Positions 1 through 8,430 of a stretch of 58,672 nucleotides of DNA are shown here, piece after piece. The notes below the pieces were generated by a model that saw only the letters and a program-made list of their open reading frames with translations, made no database searches and was not told where the DNA came from. A program made the translations under genes and the position numbers. The stretch spans positions 1-58,672 of the forward strand of contig JASHOC010000118.1 in NCBI GenBank assembly GCA_030041305.1. Direction: 5' to 3'. The number at the start of each line of letters is the position of its first letter. The stretch's first letter is position 1. The stretch comes from Acidobacteriaceae bacterium (lineage in GTDB: Bacteria; Acidobacteriota; Terriglobia; Terriglobales; Acidobacteriaceae).

Positions 1-126
1 TTGGCCGGTGGTGATCAGCAACAGGCCGTGCAGTCGATGGTCGTAACGGGACTCTTCGCTACGTCCGATCTCTTGCTGGATAGCAATCCGCATCACCTCT
101 GCGTCCTCAATCTGCAACTTCCGCAT
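1..126 (-). CDS. IS630-like transposase, N-terminal fragment (runs off window)
   Basis: This is an open frame of 42 codons that starts with ATG at 126 and continues past the left edge. It begins MRKLQIEDAEVMRIAIQQEI and continues with a segment containing RYDHRLHGLLL. This resembles the N-terminal helix-turn-helix region of IS630-type transposases, where a 'YDHRLHA' motif precedes the winged-helix segment. A good ribosome binding site (GGGAGG) lies just upstream of the ATG on the minus strand. The DDE catalytic part would lie outside the window, so completeness and activity cannot be judged. A regulator with the same HTH fold is the main alternative. Confidence 0.55.
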   Translation of the reverse strand, partial: MRKLQIEDAEVMRIAIQQEIGRSEESRYDHRLHGLLLITTGQ

Positions 127-607
127 CGTCTGCCTCCCTATAGAAAGAGCTGACGACATGGTATCACGATGATGCATTACTTATGTCGCTGTGTTTAGAA
201 TCTATCGTTCTTCTTAGTTCGGCTATCGTTTTGCTTCTCCGCACATCCATCTTGCGTGACTCCATTCAAAATGATGACGCAGAAAATGTCACTTGGCGAT
301 TTGCCTTGCGTTCTTGTAAGGCGAATGTCCTGCGCGGTGATCTACTCCGCGTTATCTCTATCATCTCTCGTTTCGGTCCTGAAAGGGTTTCCATTTCCCG
401 CATGGCGGAACGCGCGTCTGCGCTTCGCTATAATGCCTGCAGATCGTGTCCCGCCCTGACTTCAGAGTCACAAAGCGGACCGAGTGGTGCGCCATCACGG
501 GTGCTACACCGCGGACAATATCCTCCGCCCTGGGCAAGAGACTGTTGACGCAGAATAAATCGGAATGGCTTGGAGGGCGCCTTTCAACGCATGATGTGGA
601 GAGGTAA
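127..607. other. Intergenic region, no convincing gene
   Basis: The region separates the leftward transposase fragment from the rightward M19 dipeptidase. Open frames in it have no recognisable protein character. A perfect TATAAT lies at 429-434 but has no good -35 box at the expected distance, so I do not call it a promoter. The last bases (GGAGAGG near 597-604) serve as the ribosome binding site of the dipeptidase gene. Confidence 0.5.
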
Positions 608-1858
608 GTGATTACCCGTCGAAAATTTCTTAGCGGCGCCGCGCTGGCGCCAGCCGCCCTCCGCCAGGCGCTTTGGGCTCAGGATACGCCGCAGGACTCG
701 GCGGCCAATCGTCCGGCGCTCCGGGTTTCGGCGCGCGCCCGGGCCGTTCACGCACGCGCATTCGTCTTCGACGCGCATGTGCACGCCTTGGATCGAGAGT
801 TTTATCACGGGGGCGGCATGGGCGACCGCACCACCGAAGGCCAATGGGATTTGCCCCGCGCGCGCGAAGGCGGAGTGGGCGCTTTCTTTCTCTCCGTCTT
901 TATTCCCGAGGAATACTATCCAAGCCGCTTTGAAACCAAGCAGGCCCTGCGCCGCGTGGATCACGCGCTGCGGCAACTGGAACTCAACCGCGATCAAGTG
1001 GAACTGGCGCTGAACGCCGACGACGTTGAGCGCATCCGGGCTCAGGGCAAAGTGGCCGCGGTGCTCGACATTGAGGGCAGCTACGATCTTGACGGCGACC
1101 TGGGAGTCCTCCGCGACCTTTACCGGTTGGGATTGCGGTCGGCCCAGGTTTCCGCGCACAACTGGAATCAGCATTACGCCGACGCCTGTTGCTCGCCGGC
1201 CCAGTGGCATGGCCTCACCACCCATGGCCGCGAGGTCATCCGTGAAATGAATCGTCTGCACATGGTGATAAACATATCCCACTCTTCGGATGAGACGATT
1301 TCCCAGGTGATCGATGTGAGCGACGGTCCAGTGATCGCTACACATCACGGCCTGCGCAGCGTCAACAATATCCCCCGGAATATGCCGGACTGGCTACTGA
1401 AGAAACTCGCGGCTAAAGGAGGCCTGATGGGGTTCCAGATCGGCAGCGAGTTTCACTACCCTCCGGAGTATGCCTACATCACCGCGCAACGGAAGAGAAC
1501 CTTCTGGGACACCTCCAGCATTCCCGACCAGGTGAAAGGGAAGACGATTTACGAAGTGGACCGATTAGTGGCGCCGCAATTCCCCATGCTGGGCTCGCAC
1601 GTTCCCGATTCGGTAAGCATGACCGTCGATAACTGGGTGTCGGTCGTCGACAAAGCCATCGACATGGTGGGCGAAGATCATGTGGCTTTCGGCAGCGATT
1701 TCGATGGCGGGCCAACCCTGGCGCGCGGCATGCGCGACGTCCACGATCTTCCCTTGATCACCGACGCCATGCTGCGCCGCGGTTATTCTGAGGAGCGCAT
1801 CGACAAGTTCTGGAGCGGCAACCTGCTGCGCTTTTTTCACCAGGTCACGCAAAGTTGA
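608..1858 (+). CDS. Tat-exported membrane dipeptidase (peptidase M19 family)
   Basis: The 416-residue protein belongs to the renal-dipeptidase (M19) TIM-barrel metallopeptidases, which hydrolyse dipeptides and related amides. The N-terminus (MITRRKFLSGAALAPAA) is a twin-arginine signal, so the enzyme is probably periplasmic. Visible family motifs are DAHVH (55-59), IEGSYDL with the bridging Glu156, NISHSS with His225, ATHHGLRS with His246 and GSDFDGG with Asp364. The first motif reads HxH where characterised members have HxD, so one metal ligand is changed. The start is GTG at 608, placed by a GGAGAGG ribosome binding site. The next gene is convergent, so it is probably transcribed alone. Confidence 0.88.
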   Translation: MITRRKFLSGAALAPAALRQALWAQDTPQDSAANRPALRVSARARAVHARAFVFDAHVHALDREFYHGGGMGDRTTEGQWDLPRAREGGVGAFFLSVFIPEEYYPSRFETKQALRRVDHALRQLELNRDQVELALNADDVERIRAQGKVAAVLDIEGSYDLDGDLGVLRDLYRLGLRSAQVSAHNWNQHYADACCSPAQWHGLTTHGREVIREMNRLHMVINISHSSDETISQVIDVSDGPVIATHHGLRSVNNIPRNMPDWLLKKLAAKGGLMGFQIGSEFHYPPEYAYITAQRKRTFWDTSSIPDQVKGKTIYEVDRLVAPQFPMLGSHVPDSVSMTVDNWVSVVDKAIDMVGEDHVAFGSDFDGGPTLARGMRDVHDLPLITDAMLRRGYSEERIDKFWSGNLLRFFHQVTQS

Positions 1859-1897
1859 CGACGCGAACATCGCACGTTCAGCGAGCTGCGCCGTTCC

Positions 1898-3343
1898 TTA
1901 GGCGCGCGCGTATTGGGAATCCGAGGGCGGGCGGTAGCTTATCGCCAAATGCGGCGTTTCCACGCGCTGGTTCAGTCTGTGTCTCGAGTCCAGGCAAGCC
2001 TCCAGGATGCCGGTGGTGAGCAAAGTGCGCTCCACCGGATACGGCGCAGCGCTGGTCTCAAACAGATTCTCGATCTTCGCCGCCAGGCACGCTGTATCCG
2101 CGTTGTTGGGCGGCGGCGGCACGAAAAACTGATTCGAAACCAGGCTATCCCGGCCTGCAACCCGCAGCGCAATATTGAAATCCCCGATCGCCCCATTCAG
2201 CATGAGCAGAGTGGCGCGAGTTCCATCGTTGTACTCGATGCAATACGCAGCCGGATTCTTCGCCAACTGCGGCAACACGCCCGAGGCGACCAGGTCCTGG
2301 GTTCGGCCGTCCAGCAGCGCCAGACCCATCGGCGTGTCGCTGCGCGAAAGAGCCGAACTGAGCAGTTCCTGCGACCAGCGCCCCGCCCTCCCGGCGGCCC
2401 AAACATCGTCGCCTTCCAGCAACTGCACGGCTTTTACACCGGTTTCCCCGCCCTTGCGCCGCTCCAACATGCACTGCATCGCGTCAAGCGCGTCGAAATC
2501 CATGCCGTCGAAGGCGCCTATGCCCACCATCACTGCCTCCTGAACCTCCGCGCCCAGCGGAACGTCCACATTCGGCAAGCGCCAGGTGACCGGCAGGGCG
2601 GATCCGGCCAGCAGCGGAAACTGCAGACGCGCGGCGGTGTCGACCATCTCCCGCGCCTCAGGGAAACTGAAGGATAGTTGCTTGTAGTTGAAGTAAGGGA
2701 CCGCGTGCTTCTCGTCTTCGAAGACCTGCGCGCACTGCTGAAAGAAATCGTAGCGCGGCAGCAGAATTTGTCCCTTGTCATTGATGGGGTAATTGTCTTG
2801 TTCGAGCACCGCCAACACCGCGTCTACGGCGAGGCGGTCGCCGCCGCAGCGCAGCGCATCCGGAATATTGTTCGAGAGGCGAAAACCGAATTGCTGCGAC
2901 CGCGCGACGCTCAAATCGCCGTTGGCCGCCGCTTCCTCCTCCGCCTTCTGCATGAGCGCCGCGCGCCGGGCATCCCGTTCATGCTCGTCTGCTCCTCGCT
3001 GCACGGGAGTTCCGCCCCGAGGCAGACCCTTGCCCTTCATCGAAAGCTCATAACCCGAAGGCGCCGCTTCGGCTTTCCGCGCCCGCTGGTCCACGTAGAC
3101 TGAGACGACCTGTACATTAGGCATGCGCCATTCGCCCTCATGCTGATAGCCAACCAAAAAATGGTCCGCAAGAGAGTGCATGTCCGATCCCAGGGAATAG
3201 ACGCTGCCCAGGATGGCCAGCCGGAGCCGGCGCGATTCGCCCCCGGCGGATTGCTGGCCGAATGCGGAAACCAACAGCGGACGCGACGCCAACATGGCGG
3301 ACGCCATCGCGGAATAGCCGACAAAACGGCGGCGGGTCAACAT
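1898..3343 (-). CDS. Tat-signal protein of unknown function, Gfo/Idh-like segments
   Basis: The 481-residue protein opens with MLTRRRFVGYSAMASAMLAS, a twin-arginine signal. I do not recognise a characterised family. Segments such as LRLAILGSVYSLGSDMHSLADHF, a VDAVLAV-EQDNYP stretch and PYFNYKQLSFSF recall the N-terminal half of Gfo/Idh/MocA dehydrogenases, but no clear GxGxxG nucleotide-binding loop is present. It is paralogous to the next upstream gene (3420-4634). Both share 'PYFN.KELS', 'LAGS.LPVTWR.P.V..PLGA.V.EAV.VG.G', 'MQCM.ERR.GGETGV' and a C-terminal 'YP.ERT.LT.GIL.A..DS.H' block. A GGGGAG site lies about 10 bases before the ATG. The two were probably co-transcribed after duplication. 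Confidence 0.7.
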   Translation of the reverse strand: MLTRRRFVGYSAMASAMLASRPLLVSAFGQQSAGGESRRLRLAILGSVYSLGSDMHSLADHFLVGYQHEGEWRMPNVQVVSVYVDQRARKAEAAPSGYELSMKGKGLPRGGTPVQRGADEHERDARRAALMQKAEEEAAANGDLSVARSQQFGFRLSNNIPDALRCGGDRLAVDAVLAVLEQDNYPINDKGQILLPRYDFFQQCAQVFEDEKHAVPYFNYKQLSFSFPEAREMVDTAARLQFPLLAGSALPVTWRLPNVDVPLGAEVQEAVMVGIGAFDGMDFDALDAMQCMLERRKGGETGVKAVQLLEGDDVWAAGRAGRWSQELLSSALSRSDTPMGLALLDGRTQDLVASGVLPQLAKNPAAYCIEYNDGTRATLLMLNGAIGDFNIALRVAGRDSLVSNQFFVPPPPNNADTACLAAKIENLFETSAAPYPVERTLLTTGILEACLDSRHRLNQRVETPHLAISYRPPSDSQYARA

Positions 3344-3419
3344 CGGTCTAGTACTCCCCTTAATCGAAAATTACGCGTCTGTCTTGCGTTCTATCCTCGC
3401 CTGAGAGCTAGAAGAACGA

Positions 3420-4634
3420 CTAAGTTCTCCAGAATGTCGATTGCGAATTGGGCTGGTAACTCACCTCCGCCAGATTCGGCGTCTCCAAACGTTTGTAACC
3501 CTGGTGCGCGCTATCCACTCCGGCAATCAGCATACCGCTGGTTAACTCCGTTCTCTCAATCGGATACTGCGCTTTCCCAATCAGAAACATCACCTCGGCG
3601 TTGTGCACCAGCGGGCTGAAGAAACTCGCCAGCGTAGTGCGCCCGTCGGGCATGGGCAGATACATCTGCGTCGAAAAAGGTTTCGATTGTCCTTCCATTG
3701 TCGCCGCGAAGGTGAAGTCGCGCACCAGCCCGTTCATTAGTAGCATCGTGCAGCGTAGCCCGTCGCGGTGCTGGTAATGATACGCAACCGGATCGGGGAC
3801 CAATGTTCGCAATTGCTCGATCGTCGGAAACACATCGGTAAACGCAGCGTTCCCGGGCGTCAAAGTAGAACTGCGGGTCAGCGCCGCCTTCACCAGTTCC
3901 TGGGACCAGACTCCCTCCTGGTGAGCTGTCCAGAAACCATCGCCGCGATAAGTCTGCAACCACTCGACTCCGGTTTCCCCGCCCTGGCGCCGTTCCACCA
4001 TGCACTGGATGGTCTCCAGCCCGTGGAAATCATAACTCGCCATCGATCCGTAACCCACCGAGACTGCTTCATGCACCTTGGCGCCTAAGGGAAACTCCAC
4101 TGACGGAACGCGCCACGTGACGGCCAGGCTCGATCCTCCCTGCAGCGGAAAACCCAACTCATGCGAGGTCTCCACCATCTGCTTACACCATTCCCACTTC
4201 CACGAAAGTTCTTTGTCGTTGAAATAGGGTACAGATCGGCCGCTGTCGCGGAATACCTTGGTGATTTGGTCGAAGAATTCAAAGTGGGGATGTTTCATGA
4301 TCCCCGTCTCAGTGAGGGGATATGTGCCGTGTTCGCCGACCACGACCACTCCATCCACCGCCAGCTTGCTCGTGCCCAGAGTCAGAGTCTCGGCAATGGT
4401 GGGATAGATCTTCATCGTGGGGTGCCGATCCGCCCGTTCCTGGGACAAATCCCCTTCGCCTCGTTGATCGACATAAAGTGAAACAACGTCCATTGGCGGA
4501 TGATGGAAGGTTCCGTTCCACCCATAACCGTCGAGAAGCCGGTCCACGATATGTTGGGGATGAAATAACTTCTTATAAGCGGTAACCACGGCCGCGAGAC
4601 GCGGCCGCCGGGTAGCTGTCTGGCCTGGTTGCAT
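3420..4634 (-). CDS. Paralogue of the 1898-3343 protein, no export signal
   Basis: The 404-residue protein starts MQPGQTATRRPRLAAVVTAYKK and has no hydrophobic signal region. Its body aligns with the downstream neighbour: 'DGVVVVGEHGTYPLTETG', 'VPYFNDKELSWKWEW', 'GGSSLAVTWRVPSVEFPLGAKVHEAVSVGYGS', 'QCMVERRQGGETGV' and 'YPIERTELTSGML'. It lacks the roughly 60-residue Lys/Glu-rich insert found in the signal-bearing copy. The conserved aromatic, Glu and Arg residues suggest an enzyme or sugar-binding fold related to Gfo/Idh, but no function can be assigned. A GGATGG ribosome binding site precedes the ATG. It lies downstream of the TonB-dependent receptor on the same strand. Confidence 0.7.
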   Translation of the reverse strand: MQPGQTATRRPRLAAVVTAYKKLFHPQHIVDRLLDGYGWNGTFHHPPMDVVSLYVDQRGEGDLSQERADRHPTMKIYPTIAETLTLGTSKLAVDGVVVVGEHGTYPLTETGIMKHPHFEFFDQITKVFRDSGRSVPYFNDKELSWKWEWCKQMVETSHELGFPLQGGSSLAVTWRVPSVEFPLGAKVHEAVSVGYGSMASYDFHGLETIQCMVERRQGGETGVEWLQTYRGDGFWTAHQEGVWSQELVKAALTRSSTLTPGNAAFTDVFPTIEQLRTLVPDPVAYHYQHRDGLRCTMLLMNGLVRDFTFAATMEGQSKPFSTQMYLPMPDGRTTLASFFSPLVHNAEVMFLIGKAQYPIERTELTSGMLIAGVDSAHQGYKRLETPNLAEVSYQPNSQSTFWRT

Positions 4635-4688
4635 AGTCCATCCTGTCTATTCTTGGTTGCGCCACCGATTCCTATAGCTGAAATAACT

Positions 4689-4716
4689 GCGGCCGCCCGT
4701 CAAAGAACGGCCGCAC
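4689..4716. repeat. GC-rich inverted repeat between receptor and paralogue genes
   Basis: TGCGGCCG and CGGCCGCA form an 8-bp perfect stem around a 12-base loop, in the gap between the receptor gene and the 3420-4634 gene. On the minus strand, the direction of these genes, the stem is not followed by a T run. It is therefore not a classical terminator and could be an RNA structure or a processing site. Confidence 0.4.
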
Positions 4717-4904
4717 CTTACCTATAAAAAAACAGAACCCAATCAAAAGCAAGCTCCACTGCCCTTTCATGACCATGTGGCCTCCAGCCGCGAAGACCAG
4801 ACTGATCAATCGTCGCTCACCTCGGCTTCGGTTGTGGCTGGCCCGGCCCTTGAAAAACTAAAACCAGCCCTCAACCGTGCAGAGCTCGATGCCGTCACTC
4901 CATA

Positions 4905-7900
4905 TCAGAACGTCAGCCGCCCCATGAATTGAATGACGCGCGTGGGGTTGGTTCCAGCGAGCGAGGTGATGTTGCCGAACGTCGAGGAGCCAAACGTCGC
5001 TCCCGGCTGACCGAAGTTGGGGTGATTCAGTACGTTGTAGCCCTGGCCCCGCAGTTGAAAGTTGAGGCGCTCCTTGATGCGGAAATTCTTGTCAAGGGCG
5101 AGATCCAGGTCCCAGAATCCGGGGCCGTAGAGCATATCCCGCGCCATATCGCCGTAGGTCCCGGCGGCTGGCTGCGCTAATGCCGTCGAGGCGTTGGTAA
5201 TACAACTCTTGAGCACCGAGCCACACTGGTCAATCGGCTTGGCGATGACATCCGGCCGTTCCACGCCCGTCCGGCTGGTGTTGGCCGGATCGCCAGACAC
5301 CACGACGTTAAATGGCGTGCCGTGCTGAATGGTGAGAATGCCATCCAGGTTCCACCCCCCCGCCAGCGTCCGCACCCATCCTTGTGAACCGTTGAAGAAC
5401 GGCAGTGCGTACACGGGGCTGGCGACGAAGCGCTGCGGAACGCTGAGCGCTGAATTGCCGTAGTCGAGCGCAAAATCGTAAGGGTCCATGGGGGCGCCGC
5501 TGTCGTTCGAATCCTGGCTGACGTCGAGATCGTGGGACAAGGTGTAGGAAGCGCCCATTGTCAGGCCATGATTGAGGCGCTGCGTCAAAACCACGTTGAG
5601 CGCATCGTAATTCGACCACGCCCCATTGTAGAGAGTACGGATGCTGCCGAAGTTCTGATTCGGCCGGTCGGCCGCTACGAACGGATTCACGCTGGGCTGG
5701 GGCTCGTTGCTGTACCAGCTTGTGTCGAGATGATAGGTGTGGCTGCCGATGTATTGAACATCCAAGGCCGCATTGGACCAAAGCGTCCGCCCCACATCCA
5801 CACTCCACTGTTTCATCGCCGCCGGCGGAAAGTAACGAGGAAGCGTCACGACGCTGACGGTATTGGCGGCAGGCGTGGCGGCCGATCCCCCGCCGGAAGG
5901 ATTTGCGAAGCTGAGCTCCGCACTCGGAGAACTGTTGAAAATAGCCGCTGACGACATCGGCGGATTGGTATCCAGCAACGTATAGTTGTTGGTCTGGTTC
6001 GGGTTATAGAAATAGCCGAAGCCTCCGCGCACCACCCAGGCATTGGTAACGCGATAAGCGAGGCCCAAGCGCGGCCCCCACCCCTTGTGCCAGGGATTGA
6101 CGAGTGCGTAATTTGGGTCGGGAATAGTCGTCGGAATCAGCGCGGTCTGCGCGGCGTTGAGAACCGTCGCATAGCCTGTGGGGCTCACGGGGACCGTATC
6201 GAGATCGTAGCGCAGGCCAAGGTTCAGGGTCAGTTTCGACGAAGCATTCCATTTGTCTTCGACGTAAAACCCGTCGCGCCATTGCTGGCCCGAGCCTTCG
6301 ACCTCAGGGGCCGGGGTATCGACCACTTGCGGCAAGCCGAGCATGAAGTCGGACGGCGCACCTGCCGCACTACCCGGAGAACTGATGGCGCCCGTGAACT
6401 GGAACTCACCCTGCGGTTCGTTCACCGCCCTCCGGGTGGTGAGGAAGCGATCGAAATCGAAGCCTGCCACGATATCGTGCGCCCCATGATTGATACTCAG
6501 CGATTCCGAAATCTCCCACGCGGTGTCGCCCTGAAACCAGTTGGTGCCACCGTTGCCCGCGCCGGTGTATCCCGAGATCGACATGAGCGGGATTCCCGGA
6601 TTGGCCTTCATGTAGGCGAAAGCGCCATTGCCACCGATTGCGCCATCCAGTGTCTCGGCGAGTGCATCAGTGCTCGGGTCCTCGTAATACGCGCTGGCGT
6701 ACGTTGTGTTGAACGCGTTGCGGCCGACATGAAAATCGTTGACGATGCGGGGCGAGATAATCTGAGTGTAGTCCACCACGAAGTTGTTTTGGGTGTTCGG
6801 GCTGTACGTATCGTCGTTCGCGAACGCGGCTCCAACAAAGGGGGAGCCCGACTGGTACCCGTAGCGGAAGTAAAATCGGGTTTTGCTGCTGACGTTCTCG
6901 TCGATGCGGGTCAGGTACTGGTTGAAATTGCTTATCGAAAGGATGGGCTCCACCAGGTTATTGGTCAGGGCGTAACCACTGGCCGTGGCGTTGCTCGTGA
7001 CGTTGGGCAGGGGAATCACTTGCAGGAAATCCTGGGCCACCGGCGAAATGCACGCCGGCGCGATAATGTTGCCTGAGACGCAAGTGGGATTATAGGCATC
7101 GGTTAGCGGCGTCGACAGCTCCGTGAAGTTGCCTTGACGCATCAGCGGCGTCATCACGGTGTAGGTCGTGGAAGGCGACTCGAGGCTGCGCAAGCCTTGA
7201 TAGTCAAACATAAAAAAGGTCTTGCTCTTGCCGTTGTAGATGTGGGGAAGGAGCACTGGGCCGCCAAGTTCGGCGTTGAACTGGTTGAAGTGATACGGCT
7301 CTTTGGCGATGGGTTTGGCTGAAAAATCGTACGTGTTGGCGTTCAGCGGTGTGTTGCCCAAGTCCTCAGAGAAACTGCCGTGGAGCTGGTTGGTGCCGCC
7401 TCGCGTCACGGCGTTGATGTGCACCCCCAGATAGTTGCCGTACTGCGCCGAGTAGGTCCCCGTCAGCACGTTGAGCTCCTGCACTGCGGACGGATCGGGA
7501 CGGAAATTAACGGTCATATAAAGCGCGTTCATCAGCGTGACGCCATCGAGGGTGACGTCGTTTTGAATCTGGCGGGTCCCGGCGCCCTCGAACCGTTCGC
7601 CGGGAGGGTTGCCCTGCGGGCTGTCGCCATTGAGCATCACGCCCGAGTTCGTGGTGGCGAGCTTCAGCGGATCTTCCCCGTTTACGGGCAACTGAGCGAT
7701 GCTGTTCTGCGCAATGGTTTGGCCGATCGTGGGGTCGTCGGTGGCAATCGGCGGCGAGGCGGTCGTGACCTCGACGGAGGTTGTAACCGCGCCGACGCGC
7801 AGGACAAAGTCGGTGCGCACCGTCTGGTTGTTGTCGACGATAATATTCGTATGCACCTCGGTGATGAAGCCTTGGGCCTTCACCGTGATGGTGTAGGAGC

Positions 7901-8144
7901 CGACGGGAATGTAGAGGACGTTATAAATCCCGTCCTGGTTCGTGGTCCCGGCGTATGCGATCTGGGTTCCGGTATTGACGGCGCTTACGCCCGCGCCGGC
8001 AATCACGGCGCCGGACGAATCGGTGACCGTGCCCGTCAGGCTTGTGGACGAGGCGAGTTGCGCTCCCGCCGGTGCAGCTAAGCCCGCCAGAATAAGCGCG
8101 AACATAAGTGCTTTGAAATTGATCGCATTTCTATGCATATTCAT
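4905..8144 (-). CDS. Oar-like TonB-dependent receptor with carboxypeptidase-regulatory domain
   Basis: The 1079-residue outer-membrane protein starts MNMHRNAINFKALMFALILAG and has a signal peptide cleaved near APAGAQ. Residues about 33-115 form the Ig-like carboxypeptidase-regulatory domain ('LTGTVTDSSGAVIAGAGV', 'NQDGIYNVLYIPVGSYTI'). A plug domain follows ('QLPVNGEDPLKLAT', 'EGAGTRQIQNDVTLDG'), then a long beta-barrel ending in Phe (FMGRLTF), the usual barrel-assembly signal. The start at 8144 is preferred over the longer frame to 8303 because AAGGAGG sits 7 bases upstream and the added N-terminus is not signal-like. Such receptors import large substrates, typically oligosaccharides or peptides, in Acidobacteriota and Bacteroidota. 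The upstream PLP enzyme gene is on the same strand. Confidence 0.92.
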   Translation of the reverse strand: MNMHRNAINFKALMFALILAGLAAPAGAQLASSTSLTGTVTDSSGAVIAGAGVSAVNTGTQIAYAGTTNQDGIYNVLYIPVGSYTITVKAQGFITEVHTNIIVDNNQTVRTDFVLRVGAVTTSVEVTTASPPIATDDPTIGQTIAQNSIAQLPVNGEDPLKLATTNSGVMLNGDSPQGNPPGERFEGAGTRQIQNDVTLDGVTLMNALYMTVNFRPDPSAVQELNVLTGTYSAQYGNYLGVHINAVTRGGTNQLHGSFSEDLGNTPLNANTYDFSAKPIAKEPYHFNQFNAELGGPVLLPHIYNGKSKTFFMFDYQGLRSLESPSTTYTVMTPLMRQGNFTELSTPLTDAYNPTCVSGNIIAPACISPVAQDFLQVIPLPNVTSNATASGYALTNNLVEPILSISNFNQYLTRIDENVSSKTRFYFRYGYQSGSPFVGAAFANDDTYSPNTQNNFVVDYTQIISPRIVNDFHVGRNAFNTTYASAYYEDPSTDALAETLDGAIGGNGAFAYMKANPGIPLMSISGYTGAGNGGTNWFQGDTAWEISESLSINHGAHDIVAGFDFDRFLTTRRAVNEPQGEFQFTGAISSPGSAAGAPSDFMLGLPQVVDTPAPEVEGSGQQWRDGFYVEDKWNASSKLTLNLGLRYDLDTVPVSPTGYATVLNAAQTALIPTTIPDPNYALVNPWHKGWGPRLGLAYRVTNAWVVRGGFGYFYNPNQTNNYTLLDTNPPMSSAAIFNSSPSAELSFANPSGGGSAATPAANTVSVVTLPRYFPPAAMKQWSVDVGRTLWSNAALDVQYIGSHTYHLDTSWYSNEPQPSVNPFVAADRPNQNFGSIRTLYNGAWSNYDALNVVLTQRLNHGLTMGASYTLSHDLDVSQDSNDSGAPMDPYDFALDYGNSALSVPQRFVASPVYALPFFNGSQGWVRTLAGGWNLDGILTIQHGTPFNVVVSGDPANTSRTGVERPDVIAKPIDQCGSVLKSCITNASTALAQPAAGTYGDMARDMLYGPGFWDLDLALDKNFRIKERLNFQLRGQGYNVLNHPNFGQPGATFGSSTFGNITSLAGTNPTRVIQFMGRLTF

Positions 8145-8430
8145 TTTCGACCTCCTTCGGACGCTCGTTTCCCGAAGAATCAAAGGACTTTGAACCGGGA
8201 GAAAGCTAAGCAGAAATCCTTGCCTCATAATGGTCTCCTCATAGTGTTGAAGACGGTCTGTTATGTGATGGATGCCAAGGCTGGCCATCCGCGTGCGGCG
8301 CATGTCAGACGTGTGTCGTCCTACCCAAGCGTTTTTCTTGGCCCACTTACTTACAAATCTTCAAGCAGCAGCAAAAATAAGCCTCGTCTCTGGCGCGTCG
8401 ACATACGAAAAGGCGGCTTTTCAGCGGGTC

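Noticed and set aside
183..548. 121-codon open frame before the dipeptidase gene
   Set aside because: The start has no ribosome binding site, the composition is not protein-like, and a second overlapping frame looks equally good.
8145..8303. N-terminal extension of the first receptor to an ATG at 8303
   Set aside because: The added 53 residues are not signal-like, and a strong ribosome binding site with a typical signal peptide supports the start at 8144.
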